NCBI GenBank assembly: GCA_036924085.1
Contig: JAVGWX010000011.1
Location: 24,566,739-24,630,738 of the forward strand
Length of the DNA stretch: 64,000 nt
Reading direction: 5' to 3'
Source: Ariolimax columbianus
Taxonomy: Eukaryota > Mollusca > Gastropoda > Stylommatophora > Arionidae
Shown here: positions 46,000 to 57,612 of the stretch, piece by piece
Layout of the letters: the number at the start of each line of letters is the position of its first letter
Position numbering within the stretch: position 1 is the first letter of the stretch
Position numbers and translations under genes: made by a program
The notes under the pieces: model-generated
What the model was told of the DNA's origin: nothing
What the model saw: the letters and a program-made list of their open reading frames with translations, nothing else
Databases searched by the model: none

Positions 46000-46205
46000 A
46001 GGGTTTAGGTGAGGTCAAGTGTATGGACGTCTAGCTGACTTGATCGTAGACAATTCACAAGGGTTTGGGTGAGGTCAAATGTATGGACGTCTAGCGGACG
46101 TGATCTTATACAGACAAGCCGTGGGGGCTTAGGCGAGATCATGGCTATACACATCTAGAGCATATCTTTATCTAATAGATATATATATATATATATATAT
46201 ATATT
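46000..46205. repeat. ~62-bp tandem repeat (2.5 units) and (TA)n
   Basis: GGGTTTAGGTGAGGTCAAGT recurs with changes at about 46003, 46061 and 46126, followed by (TA)n at 46178-46204. 46205-46454 has nothing recognisable. Confidence 0.8.
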
Positions 46206-46454
46206 TTGTTCACACATCGACCAAAAATATATACATTTGTTATGTTCTTAACCAATAAATATTACCGATGCCCATTTTGTCTTGGTATTCATTTGTTTTC
46301 AATCTGACACTATAAGACAATGTAAATTTAGTATCTTTGATGTTCGTAACATTAAGAGCGCTGAAAGTGTCAGGGATTTTATTCCGCAGCTGACTTGTCG
46401 GTCCGTAGCGATTGGAATCAAAGCTGTAAGAAGCCGATTTATTTATCTACATTA

Positions 46455-46990
46455 ACGTAAAAGTGGCTGAGTGGTCAAAGTGTATGTCTGTCTCAGCATA
46501 GATACCGGGTTTTATCTATAAATGTACACCTAATTTACAGTTAGGGATGCCAGTAAGGGTGCTATGCCTCAGAAAAAAAGCAGAGACCTGGTACAATGCC
46601 TTCTTAACACTTCATCCCGTACGACAGTGTCTGCTGTGTGACCAACCCTTACCTTCTCTTTACTCAGATTCATTCTTGAGTTCAATAACTAATATTTGAA
46701 TATCAGGCCTGTTTTAACGATTACTAGAACAAACGAATGTGTCGGTGCCGCTTTGTTTACATAAACAGTATCACGTTGGAATTCCCTGGCATGCTGTTAA
46801 TGAGATTGTTTGGCTTTTACCAACACCCAAACATTCTATTCATGCTGAATATTTTGTTTAGAGAAACTGAGCGACGAATATGGAGATGGTAGATCACATT
46901 GTTGAAATAATGATTATTTGTTCAGTAATTATGTCTGCATGCCAATGTGCGGGTTAATTGAGTAGCTGAAGTAATATTTGTTTGGACTGT
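46455..46990 (+). repeat. Interspersed repeat family D, copy 2 (tRNA-like head)
   Basis: Aligns in order with 23345-23850. Here the A-box is good (GTGGCTGAGTGG at about 46463) and the B-box is worn (GGGTTTTATCT). The two copies together give a complete pol III head, which supports a tRNA-derived SINE. Body length about 450 bp. Confidence 0.68.
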
Positions 46991-47734
46991 ATCTCTTTTA
47001 TCGCGTGTTGTGGACAGTTTTACATTGGAGTTAACAATTCACAAACTGAAGGCAGGGATCGTAAAGACAAGGATATTATTACAACGGAAAACAAATATAC
47101 ACACACAGCCACCAAATAATAGAAACAAACTAGTGAAGGGCTAGGCAATCGACCTTCTAGCATCGACCACAGAGTTAAGAGTGCGTCTCGTTGCGAGAAA
47201 TCAGTCACCAGTTGAAAGTTCATGTTGGCCAATTTTCCGAATGTTACACTATTTCTAGCTGATAAAAGTGTAGTTTTCATTCTGTGTTTTAAAACAGGCT
47301 TTGGTCGTCAAATGTTTCAATATGTATGTATCAACATATCAGTTAGAGCCCAGCCCAAAGAAACGGCCTGGGACACACTCGCACACGAGTTGGGACCTGT
47401 GGGTCACCGCCCTTGTAGGTGTACATGTGGACGACAACTAAGACATATCTGTTCCCTAATAACGTTTCAGCAACTAATCAAATCAGACCTATTTGGGCGA
47501 GGGAGATGAGATGGCTACTGCACTCTTATAGCCGAGCCTTTGAAATGTTATATCGTTAAACACCTCACACCCTTAACCTACTAATGCTATGAGTTACTTT
47601 ACTTGACTTTACTACACATAATCTATCCCGCAAATACCATTTGTTATGTAATTTTCGAGGGACAGTCGTTTAGTAATATCATTTGTATAAATAAACTGTT
47701 AACAAGAGTGTGAGGGGAACAGAGACGCTGGTCC
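46991..47734. other. No recognisable gene
   Basis: Frames of 86 and 95 codons (47020-47280 minus, 47222-47509 plus) show no family pattern. Confidence 0.5.
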
Positions 47735-48299
47735 AGTCAGGCACAACATACTGACCAGGACGTTGCGTCAGCATCAGTCACAACATACTGACCAGGACGT
47801 TGCGTCAGCACCAGTCACAAGACACTGACCAAGACGTTGCGTCAGCATCAGTCACAACACACTGACCAGGACGTTGCGTCAGCATCAGTCACAACACACT
47901 GACCAGGACGTTGCGTCAGCATCAGTCACAACATACTGACCAGGACGTTGCGTCAGCATCAGTCACAACACACTGACCAGGACGTTGCGTCAGCATCAGT
48001 CACAACACACTGACCAGGACGTTCCGTCAGTATCAGTCACAACACACTGACCAGACCACAATCTCTCTTCGAAGTAGTGCTTCCTGGAAACAGGCTGTTT
48101 TTAAGGCAGCCCGACTGACGAGATGTGGATTGATGTGATCCCCGTAGTAATGAGCACCACGCAGAGGAAGCCAAGTATATCACAGCTGCATTGAGGACAT
48201 AGGTCTACCTTCATCAGCACGTGAGGAAAGCTACTACAACCAGCCACTTAATGTTTTTTCCAGGGCGCACACAAAAATAAACTTACTTCTTATGTGCAT

Positions 48300-48339
<40 letters not shown>

Positions 48340-48340
48340 G
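47735..48340 (-). repeat. Interspersed repeat family B, copy 3, with nine tail units
   Basis: Core at 48065-48295 (reverse complement of the 30-kb copy: GGAAACAGGCTGTTTTTAAGG, CGAGATGTG, GAGGAAGCCAAG). The adjoining 47735-48058 has about nine near-identical 37-bp units (CAGTCACAACACACTGACCA then GGACGTTGCGTCAGCAT). These are the reverse complement of the tail unit of the other copies with several substitutions. A (CAA)n follows at 48302-48339. Confidence 0.85.
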
Positions 48341-48439
48341 AGGGAAAACCAGAATTTAAAAAATGTTAACATAGAGACCGTGCAAGTCAAGACGTTGTGT
48401 ACACCTGTCCACTATCAAGACTCTCACATTGGCTTCCTT

Positions 48440-48665
48440 GCAGCCCTCCCTGGAAACAGACTGTTTTCATGGCAGTCTGGCTAACGACGTAATGGATCGA
48501 CGCAATAGCAGTAGTAGTGACCACTACGCAGATGAAGCTCAGCATTGCACAACCCCTGGAGGACCCCGGTCTACCTGTTCATCAGCGCTCTGGGGATGTG
48601 AGGTAAGCTACTGCAACCCGCCACTTAAAATTCTTTTCAGGCCACACACAAGAGTAAACCTACTC
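48440..48665 (-). repeat. Interspersed repeat family B, copy 4, no tail
   Basis: Core blocks GGAAACAGACTGTTTTCATGG, CTGGCTAACGACGT and AGTAAACCTACTCATT match the other copies. No 37-bp units lie at its tail end. Confidence 0.85.
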
Positions 48666-48753
48666 ATTCAAAACAAACACACACAACACACCTGTCCACC
48701 TGTGGATGCCATTTAGAAAAAAGTCTCTTGGAGTGTCCTTTAACCTGTTTTTA

Positions 48754-48985
48754 ACTGCCTTTATTACCTTGCCATCTGCTACACACTTTCCAATAAACGA
48801 AGTCATCATACACAGTTTTGTGCGCAGCGCCTTTGTTTATGTTGAAATCTACGGCGATTTCATCAATAGGGACTCGCCTGTTGTGACAGACTAGCTGCAT
48901 AATCCGTCGTTTGACTTTATCAGTTGCAACGATTGCTGGTCCTCCGCGACGCGGTTCATCACTGACGTTTTGACTTCTATTTTGT
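48754..48985 (-). pseudogene. Mariner-like transposase fragment
   Basis: A minus frame reads QNVSDEPRRGGPAIVATDKV, then LVCHNRRVPIDEIAVDF and NINKGAAHKTVYDDF, then KVCSRWQ. This is the linker and second helix-turn-helix of a mariner transposase (DEPRSGRP, then ISxGSxHxIL, then KVxARWVP in typical members). The catalytic core and the first helix-turn-helix are missing. Confidence 0.85.
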
Positions 48986-50215
48986 AACTTTCGACACAAT
49001 CATAACCCTTCTCTGACTAAAAGACAAAAAGGAAAAACGCCTCGTTGTACTTCCACAATGCAAATCGACAGTGAGACATCCAACTGTACGCTATACTTCG
49101 GATGTGCACACTGCTCGATAGTGATAATATCTACATGTAGTATTGCTAAAGAGCCATTGAGTGTCCTGAAGTCACATTTTCCGTTGCACATACTATTTAA
49201 TGCACTTTATAATAACATAGCGATTACTTAATGATTTTATTCGTGAACATAAATATGATATAGTATGTCTTATATGCGCAAAAACTGTTGCCTTATCCCG
49301 ATATAATATATTTTATTCTCGACTATTCAATACGTTGGTTGCCTTAACTATCAAGTATTTTTTTCTTCTTGGTTCTAGTCTGGCCCATGTATCGTATTGA
49401 ATTGTTTTTCATTTACATTGAGGAGTTGAACTATCAACCAGAAGGGTTGCAGACATGATACAGGTTGAGATCTACAAACCTGGCAGGTGTGCACTAAACA
49501 CGTAGACTAACACAACATGGAGCACTGAGTCTATGCCACCAGAAATGAATGATGCTACCATCGCTTATATCAATGCTTATATCAATGCTCCAATGCTTAT
49601 TTAAACCATTTCAATATACCTAGACAATACCACATGTGATCACCCCTTTCATTGCGGAATGTGCCACAACAACAAGAACACCAAAGCTGAGTTGGAGGCT
49701 CTGAAATGTTCCCCTGGCTTCCTCGTGTCAATCTGTTCAAGTGAAAGGGAAATTGCTAATCCTCAGACAACCACGGATCGTTACATTATGGAGGTGCAGG
49801 ATTAAGCACGGCATACAGACAAAGGAGATACTGATTGCTACACCCTGCAAAGCTGCAAATAGTCCTGACTTTCCTTGCATACATCCTGGAACACGCTTCT
49901 CTGCAAGGATTGGTCTTACGAGTCGCACGCGTTATTCCCCTGGACTTTAGTTGCATCCCTTTTTTCAAAGCAAAATTACTATCGTCTGACAAGACGGAAA
50001 AAACCACTGAAAGTGTCCTTTGATAATTTAAAAAACAAAATAAATTCTGTTGATATTTCGTCTGTACTGGGATTTAGGCAATCGTACTGACCATTTCGTA
50101 TTTGGTCCACTCTATTTCATAATTGACATGCCACATCTCACACTTTCCTGGCACATCCTGTTACGGTGCCAAATTTAAACCGCTCATTTTACATCATGTC
50201 TTGTTTTTGTTGTGA
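48986..50215. other. No recognisable gene
   Basis: Several overlapping short frames at 49737-50090 have no shared pattern. A small TATCAATGCT repeat lies near 49570. Nothing supported. Confidence 0.5.
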
Positions 50216-50515
50216 CTTGACTTCGTTCGTTCTCAATCTCCTGATATCAAGTCATGAAAAGGTCTTAAGTAACAGAATGTAGTCCAGAGAACGGAATACG
50301 TTGTGTTGTAGTTTACAGTTTGACTGGGAAATTTGCACCTTTCGGTCCAACAAATCCGACTTCAGCAGACATTTTTATAGTACCGGGTTAGCCTTTCCTC
50401 TTGAATCTCTTCTCCTTAGCGTCTGCTCTATTGCAGCCTGTTATCCTGGATGTGTAGAATGGTCTTGTCAGCTCTAGATCGCAGGCCCTGACGCATTGCT
50501 GTCTTAGTGCGGTCA
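50216..50515 (+). repeat. Interspersed repeat family C, copy 2
   Basis: TTCTCAATCTCC, ACGGAATACGTTGTG, TTTGCACCTTTCGGTCC, AATCCGACTTCAGCAG and GCAGCCTGTTATCC match 26760-27100 in order. Confidence 0.85.
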
Positions 50516-50589
50516 CTCAGTCATTCACCAGGGGGACCGAGCACACCGCACACATACCAGACAAACACATCTCCAACAACTGATGTTGT

Positions 50590-50880
50590 TCTTCCATCTC
50601 ATGTGATGAAGACCATTCTATTTGTTCAGCCGTGTGGACAGTCGTTTCTCTTGCTGTCTGTATCCGGTGATATGGGTGACTTGCGTGATGTTAAAGTTGC
50701 GTTTTCTAGCAGTTTTTTGTTGCGCTTTATTTACTCTAGCGTAGTATTTGTTAAAGATCTCAGCTTTCTTGGTGATTGATACTATTTCGTTCCCAGATTC
50801 TCTGGCCATGGGTGTTGAATTTGACTTTCTTTTGTTCCCTTCAAGGTTGCTCAGCAATCTCCACGCCTTATTCCCCTTTC
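50590..50880 (-). pseudogene. LINE ORF2 linker relic
   Basis: The minus strand reads LLSNLEGNKRKSNSTPMARE then NEIVSITKKAEIFNKYYARV. A short linker with TPM... followed by KAE-x-FNKYF is typical of the segment between endonuclease and RT in CR1-type LINEs. No other part is nearby in the same orientation. Confidence 0.6.
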
Positions 50881-53060
50881 GTTAACGATTCCTCTGTGAT
50901 TCTCTCTTTGTAACTGTTCCTATGTGATTCGCTGTCTCTTCTCTCAAACTTTTGTGATTTTCTCTATTACTGTCCCCACGTGATTCTCTGTCTTTGCCTA
51001 TTCTTCTGTGATTTTTCTCTTCAACTGTTCCCATGTGATTCTCTGTCTCTTTACCTATTCTTCTCTTATTTTCTCTTCAACTATTCCTACGTGATTCTCT
51101 GTCTTCGCCTATTCTTCTGTGATCTTCACTTCAACTGTTTCTCTGTGATTCTCTGTCTTTATATCTGTTACTCGACAACTTTAAGAAAAGTCAGGTGAGC
51201 AGAACCAGCCCTTTTATGTTGCCTTCATTGATCTGACAAAGGCATTTGGTTTGGTTAGTAGGCATGCGCTCTTCAAAATCCCCCTAAATAGGTTGTCCAA
51301 ACAAACTGCTGCGACTAATAATATGGTTCCATGAGGGCATGGCAGGAATAGTCCAAATTGATGGTAGCATATCAAAACCATTTAGAATTCAAAGTATTGT
51401 TAAGCAGGGCTGTGTTCTGGCCCCGACACTGTTCGGAATCGTCTTTACTGTGTTACTGAAACATGCATTTGGTAATGCAAATGAAGGTATCTGCTTCATT
51501 CTAGGTCAGACTGTAGGCTGTTTAACTTTGCAAGCTTCAAGGCCAAAAGGAAGATACGGGAGATCACCTTCGTGGACTTGCTTTTCGCTGATGATGCTGC
51601 AATTGTCAGCCACAATCAGCACGAACTTCAGAAATTGATAGATCGCTTCTCCCAGGCTTGTAAAGATTTTGGTCTCACAATAAGTCTCAACAAAACAAAT
51701 GTTCTGGGACAGGAAGTAGATGATGCCACGCCAAGTCTTAGCATCGATAATTATGAACTGGCAGTGATGCATCAATTCACATACTTATGATCCCTAATGA
51801 ATGACAAGCTTTCTCTCGACCCAGAAATAGACAGTCACATTGGCAAAGCTGCTGCTACATTTGCTTGCCTAACAGCGCGTGTTTGGAAAAACCAGAAACT
51901 GGGAATTAAAACCGAGGACATGTTATTCAATGCATATGTTGTGTAAACACACTTCTATATGACAGTGAGACGGAGAAATTATGTCAATCAATAGCACAGG
52001 CTTAACACCTTCCATCAACGGCGCATGCAATCCATTCTTGGAATTACATGGAGGGACAGAGTGACAAATGCAGAGGAGCGTGTACACTCTACTTAGGCAG
52101 CGAAGACTACGATGGCTTGGTTATGTTCGTCGTATGGACGATGACCGAATTCCCAAAGATATCCTCTATGGACAGTTGGCGAATGGCACGAGGACAGTTG
52201 AGGTTCAAAGATGTGTGCAAGCATGATATGAAATTCCTGGGCATGAATCTGACATCCTGGGAAGACGAAGCTACAAACCGATTCAGGTGGAGATGTACCC
52301 TAAGTGGCCAGCTCGCGATTGGTGAAGCTAAGCTCTTGCAACACAGAGAAGTGAAACGACAACACCGAAAGGAGAAAGTCAACAAAACCTAGGTATACAT
52401 TTTGTTGTTCTTTTTTTCTTTCTTTTTATTCCACTCCAAGTCAAATCATGCTTTTTGAAGTCATGCCTGAAAGGAGCTACTACTACTGTAACTATTTCTC
52501 TGTGATTCTGTCTCTATAACTGTTACTCAGTGAGTATGTCTATTTAACTGTTTCTATGTGATTCTCTGTGTATTTAACTGTGTCTGTGATTCACTGTCTC
52601 TCTATCTGTTAATCTATGATTCTCTGCCTCTTTATCTGCATTTTGTGTTTCTCTGTATGCCTTTAACTTTGCCTCTAACATTCTCTGTGTATTTTTAGCT
52701 GCTGCTCTGTGATTCTATTTGCACCTTAACATTTCCTCTGTGATTCTCTGTGCACCTGTGATTTTATCGCTGTCTTTAACTGCCCTTCTGTGATTCCCTG
52801 TATGTCTTTAACTGTGCTTCGGTGATACTATGTTTTTCTTTAACCTCAAATGTTTGATTATATGTTTGGCTGTAGTTGTGCCATTTAAAAAAAACAAAAA
52901 AACGTTTGTATGTCTTAAGCTATACTTTAGTGTTTCTATGTATTTAGCTGTGCCTCTGTGATAATTTTTTTTTTGAACGATGCTTCTTTGACTTTGATTG
53001 TCCTCACCTGTCCCTATGTGATTCTATTTTTGTGTGTTGAACTTTGCCTCTTTGTCTCTG
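50880..53060. repeat. Degenerate ~30-bp array split by a LINE fragment
   Basis: Words such as CTCTGTGATTCTCTGTCT and TTTAACTGTT recur about every 30 bases at 50885-51185 and again at 52485-53060. The gap holds a plus-strand LINE piece. Confidence 0.85.
51190..52395 (+). pseudogene. LINE reverse transcriptase fragment inside the array
   Basis: The plus strand reads the RT palm: FYVAFIDLTKAFGLVSR (about 51210-51260, first Asp), then VKQGCVLAPTLFGIVF (51400-51450), then LFADDAAIVSHNQHELQKLI (FADD at about 51584-51595) and GLTISLNKTNVLG. The thumb and tail follow in worn frames: KAAATFACLTARVWKNQKL, QSILGITWRDRVTNAEE, and LRQRRLRWLGYVRRMDDDRI. Frameshifts occur near 51330 and 51480-51560, and there are stops at 51788 and about 51943. 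The endonuclease is missing. It belongs to the same broad group as the 24.3-kb fragment. Confidence 0.9.
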
Positions 53061-53109
53061 ATTTATTTCTAGCTCTTCTCGATTTATTGCTGACTCTGGA
53101 ATCTTTGCA

Positions 53110-53410
53110 TTTATGAATGATGCAAATGTTTACATGTATCTCTGATATCACGTTTCACACATATTTCTGATATCACATTTTAATCTGTATCTGATGTACC
53201 ACTTCTCATGTATCGCTGATATCACTATTTACATATATCTCCGATTTCACATTGTATACACATATCAGATATTTGATTTTACATATATCTTTGAGGGAAC
53301 TTTTAAAAGGTATTTGCAAAAGTACATATGCATATGTCATTGTAGAAGTACAGGTCGATTAAGACTAAGACAAAGACTAAATATCTCTGATATCATTTTT
53401 CTGGACATCT
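53110..53410. repeat. Degenerate ~28-bp repeats
   Basis: CTCTGATATCAC and CATATATCT words recur at 53140-53330. At 53343-53375 there is GTAGAAGTACAGGTCGATTA, which matches the outer edge of family A, perhaps a tail fragment. Confidence 0.6.
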
Positions 53411-53604
53411 GTTTTGCTAAATGCGCGATCTGCCACTGAGACTCGTGCTCTCTTGTAGTGGTGAATTATGTGGCAAATCATGCTGCTGGTCGATGCTGCT
53501 AGTCACATTCAAAGCACTGTTCAGTTGCCTGTTTAGACATAAATGGATGACTATAGTGGTTTTAATCTTTCCTCTTCCGGTTCTACTCAGGTGTGATATA
53601 CCTC

Positions 53605-54183
53605 TAGTTACCACCTATCACTCAAGTGTGATATCACTCTAGTCACCATCTACCAGTCAAGTGTGATATCACTCTAGTCACCATCTACCAGTCAAGTGTG
53701 GTATCACTCTAGTCACCATCTACCAGTCAAGTGTGGTATCACTCTCGTCACCATCTACCAGTCAAGTGTGATATCACTCTAGTCACCATCTACCAGTCAA
53801 GTGGGGTATCACTCTAGTCACCATCTACCAGTCAAGTGTGGTATCACTCTAGTCACCATCTACCAGTCAAGTGGGGTATCACTCTAGTCACCATCTACCA
53901 GTCAAGTGTGATATCACTCTAGTCACCATCTACCAGTCAAGTGTGGTATCACTCTAGTCACCATCTACCAGTCAAGTGTGATATCACTCTAGTCACCATC
54001 TACCAGTCAAGTGGGGTATCACTCTAGTCACCATCTACCAGTCAAGTGTGATATCACTCTAGTCACCATCTACCAGTCAAGTGTGGTATCACTCTAGTCA
54101 CCATCTACCAGTCAAGTGTGGTATCACTCTAGTCACCAGTTACCACTCAAGTGGGAAATCACCCATGTCCCAATCTACCAGTC
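53605..54183. repeat. 35-bp minisatellite, about 16 copies
   Basis: Unit CTCTAGTCACCATCTACCAG then TCAAGTGTGATATCA, nearly uniform apart from GTGTGA/GTGTGG/GTGGGG variants. A last part-unit continues beyond the LINE at 57620 (CTACCAGTCAATTGTGATA), so the LINE landed inside the array. Confidence 0.96.
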
Positions 54184-54209
54184 TTCTTCTTCTTCTTCTG
54201 CGTACACAG

Positions 54210-55118
54210 TCAGACAGTAACCATTATTTTCTCGAAAAAAGCGGCGGTCATCCTGAGACTCTCGCCACTACCATAGAGCTTGTCTTGCAGTTCAACTGGC
54301 AATGGCCACATCTGCTCTCTCTGATCCTCGTATGTCGGGCAGTTCTGCAGCAGATGTTCAGTGGTCATTTTACCAGTACCGCACGGGCATTCGTCGGTAC
54401 ACCCTATCTTCAATTTGTTGAAGAGGTGGTACCTCAGTCTGTTGTGGTCAGTGCGAAGTCTGAAGACAACGACCTGCTCTCTTCGGTTCAACTGGTAATA
54501 GGCATCGTTTTTGGTGTAACCAGTATGTTCGGTTTCCCATTTGGACATGTACCTGGCTTTGATAAGCCGTTTTGACTCTTCGTACGTCATACTGGTATCT
54601 ATTTGTGGTAGCCTTGCACCTTCTTTTGCCAGTCTGTCTGCCTCCTCGTTGCCTTGGATGTTGCAGTGTGACGGAACCCACTGTACCACTACCCTTTTTG
54701 GTGCGGACTGTTGGCACAGTTTGCAGAGTGCTGCTCTTAAGTCATTAAGCTCAGTGTTTTTCTGGCTTTTTAGCGCTGTGACTACTTCGAGAGCATCTGT
54801 CAGCAGGACTATATGGCTCTCATTTTCACTGTGTGTTACCATTTCTTCCACTGCCGCCCTCAGTGCCTCTGCCTCTGCTCTGAAATTGCTCGTGTACTTA
54901 CCAGTAGCGAATGACAGTGTTATTTTTCTGCCATTTGGTAGGTTCAGGAATGCTCCTGCCCCTCCGTTCTGTGTAGTGTTTGTTACAGAACCGTCGGTGT
55001 ATGCATGGGTCCAGTCCATGCTTGGGTAGCTTTTCGTTATGAAGCTTAAGGTAGTGTCTCTCCTTTCTTTTTCGGTCTGGCAGTTTTTGTTTGCAATACC
55101 TGGTATATTTTCTACCAC
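54210..55118 (-). pseudogene. LINE ORF2: RNase H and C-terminal knuckle
   Basis: A 302-codon frame, continuous with the RT frame apart from the upstream TAG. RNase H acidic residues are in AYTDGSV (Asp42), FRAEAEAL (Glu82), LLTDALEV (Asp108) and NEEADRLAKEG (Asp161), with WVPSHC at 147-152. Next come FRLRTDHNRLRYHLFN and the knuckle ECPCGTGKMTTEHLLQNC. The frame ends just before the (GAA)n tail. All catalytic positions are kept. The RNase H domain would remove the template RNA during integration. Confidence 0.94.
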
Positions 55119-56756
55119 CTCTGGAAATATATCCTGCCTCTAAGTAGGTTTTCGTACAGTAGTGATGGGTTTTGGTGTTGTTAGTGCGTTTATGGGATCT
55201 TCGTGCATCTTTGCTTTGGCTATTTCTGCAAAGTTTCTCCGCTTTAGTTTCCCAGTTCCCAAATTGTTTAGCCTCTGGTACATTGGATGGTCCGTCAGTC
55301 TTCGGAGTTTCTCTGACTGCAGCTGGGCTCTGCAGTCTCTTCTGTCGGTCATGGATTGCAGTTTTGTAATCTTTTCAAGTTCTACAATTGGCGTTGACTT
55401 CATGCCACCAGTTATGATTCTCATGGCTTGGTTTTGAAGTTTGTTAACTTTATCGAAGTTCGCCTTCGCTGCTGTTGTCCATGCCGCGATGCCATACTCG
55501 AGAACTGGTCTCACTCTTCCAGTGTACAGTTTCTTTAGTATGCCTTCGTCTGCTCCCCAGCTTGTGCCAGCAAGTTTCCTCATGATCGCCATTCTTTCTC
55601 TGGCTTTCATTCGGTTTCTCTCAATCTGACTTTTCCATGTCATGCGCCGATCAAATGTGACTCCCAGATAGGTTGGGTTGTCGTTTGGCTGCAGGATTTT
55701 GCCATTTAGGCTTAATTTGGTACTTTGGGGTTTTAATGAGAGCGAGAATATTGTGCACGTGGTTTTCTCCTCGTTTATTTTGACCAGCCATGAGTTCGCC
55801 CACTCTTCCAGCGATGTTAGGGCCGTTTGCATCCGATTTCTTGCTATGGTGAGATTCTTTTCAGAGGTCCACATAGCCAGATCGTCTGCAAACATTGAGC
55901 TATGGACTCTTCTTGGTATATTCTCTGTAATATCGTTTATATATACCAGGAAGAGTGTGGGTGACAGTACTCCCCCTTGGGGTACTCCCTGCTCGAGTGT
56001 CACCTTTTTGCTCATCTGCCCTTGTACTTGGACTCTGGCCGTTCTTTGTTTGAGGTAGTGGTTGATCCACTTGTACATCTTCCCACAAACATCACTTCTT
56101 CTTAGCTTGACTCTAAGTCCATCCTTCCAGACTTTGTCAAATGCCTTTTCCAGATCCACCCAAACAGCTACTGTGTGTTTCTGTGCCTGGTAGGCATCTT
56201 CTATCTCCTGGGCTATGAGGATGACCTGGTCCTCAGTGGATCTGTGCTGTCTAAAGCCGGCTTGCTGTGGAATTAGTATTCGTTTTTCTTCCAGATGCCA
56301 CATCAGTCTGGTGTTTATCATCCGTTCCATCAGCTTGCCGACACAGCTCAGTAGGCTTATGGGCCTGTATCCATTCGGATCTGTTTTGTCCTTTCCTGTT
56401 TTTGGTACTGGTACCAGTATTGCATCTTTCCATGCCTGGGGTACAATACCCCTTTTCCAGCTTTGGTTCAGGACTGATAGTAGTTTTTCCTTCGCTGTTT
56501 GGCCCAGCCCCATCAGCATTTCGTTTGTTATCCCGTCTTTTCCGGGAGATTTCCTTCTCTTTAGTGTTCTCATAGCCTCTTCCATTTCGCGCATTGTTAG
56601 TTTGGCCATCATGTGCTCTTCAGGAGCCGTATTTATGTTTTCGTGCCCCTTTAGCTCTTCGCTAATGTCTGTATGCTTATCTGCAGGGACCTCGATGTGG
56701 TTTGCTCTGGCATAGTGATCGACAAAGGCGTTTGCGGCTTTCTTACCTGTGATCAA
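55119..56756 (-). pseudogene. LINE ORF2: reverse transcriptase
   Basis: A 538-codon frame with a full RT: RKSPGKDGITNEML (68-81), GYRPISLLSCVGKLMER (129-145), QAGFRQHRSTEDQ (165-177), AVWVDLEKAFDKVW (197-210, first catalytic Asp 201), QGVPQGGVLSPTLF (256-269), SMFADDLAMW (287-296, catalytic Asp pair 291-292), then thumb motifs YLGVTFDRRMTWKSQI and RPVLEYGIAAWT. All catalytic residues are present. It ends at TAG (55137-55139) where the 2.9-kb copy has a Trp codon, so this is a nonsense mutation that cuts off RNase H. The enzyme copies the element's RNA at the nicked target. Confidence 0.95.
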
Positions 56757-57612
56757 GTTCTCGCCTTGCTTGATAGTAATTTCGGGTTTCGTCGTTCATG
56801 GCTCTGACTAGCTTCCATAGCTTGTTCCCTTCTTTGTCCAGGTTTAAACTTTCCGTTTTATTTTTCCAACTTTCTCTTGCTGTTTGCTTGAGAGTGTGTT
56901 TGTACTTCGCCGCGGCGGCTTTGAGGGCGATGTTTGCCTCCACGGATTTTTCTCGTTCTGCCATGTTCCTCGCATTTGTTACTGCATCTTCCACTTTCTG
57001 TAACTCATCATTCCAGTAGGGCTTATAGTTTTTCCTAGCTCCTCTTGGGATGGTTTCAGTGGCGGCTTGCATTATTGCCTTGCTTAGGCTCTCTACCATG
57101 GGCTTCATTTTGGTGTTTCGTGTGTTGATGGTTTCACACAGCCCATCTGTCAGGATTGCAAATCTGTCCCAGTCGGCTCGTTTGTAATTCCAACGTGGGA
57201 GCGGTTTTGTTTCCTGTGGGCCTACTTCCATGTCAATGGTTAGCCTGATCGGCCTGTGGTCGCTACCTGCCAGTTGGTTTAGCACCTGGCGGTCTATTTT
57301 ATAGTGTATGTCCTGTGTGGAGAAGGCCAAATCTGGAGTCGAGGTGGTATGCCATGTTCTTGAATAGAAGCTAGGGCTATCCTCCGGCCTATTGATTAGG
57401 GAGAGATTTGCATCTATCTCCCAATCTTCCACTTCGTCACCTCTGCTGTCTGTGTCAGAGTATCCCCATCTCTCCGAGTGGCTGTTGAAATCTCCAACCA
57501 CTATGCAGTTGGAGTCTCTGACCTCCATACTCGAGAGCGATAGGTCTCTGTTTGGTGGTCCGTACAGATTGAAAATGCGGAGCTTCGTCTCTTGAGCCAT
57601 TATGTCAACTCC
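56750..57612 (-). pseudogene. LINE ORF2: AP endonuclease (5'-truncated) and linker
   Basis: The open frame starts at 57669 in flanking array DNA. LINE sequence begins at about residue 17 (LIVGVDIMAQ). The endonuclease motifs are NLYGPPN (34-40), VVGDFNSHS (57-65), TPDLAF (111-116) and GSDHRPI (135-141), the last carrying the catalytic Asp-His pair. The N-terminal motifs, including the catalytic Glu of the QET motif, are lost by truncation. The linker to the RT is rich in Lys and Glu. A single-base frameshift near 56760 separates it from the RT frame; the neighbouring frame continues GENLITGKKAANAF without a gap. Confidence 0.93.

Noticed and set aside
54541..55029. Plus-strand frames opposite LINE RNase H (also near 3226-3714 and 61350-61712)
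   Set aside because: They are antisense shadows recurring at each LINE copy, with no motif of their own.
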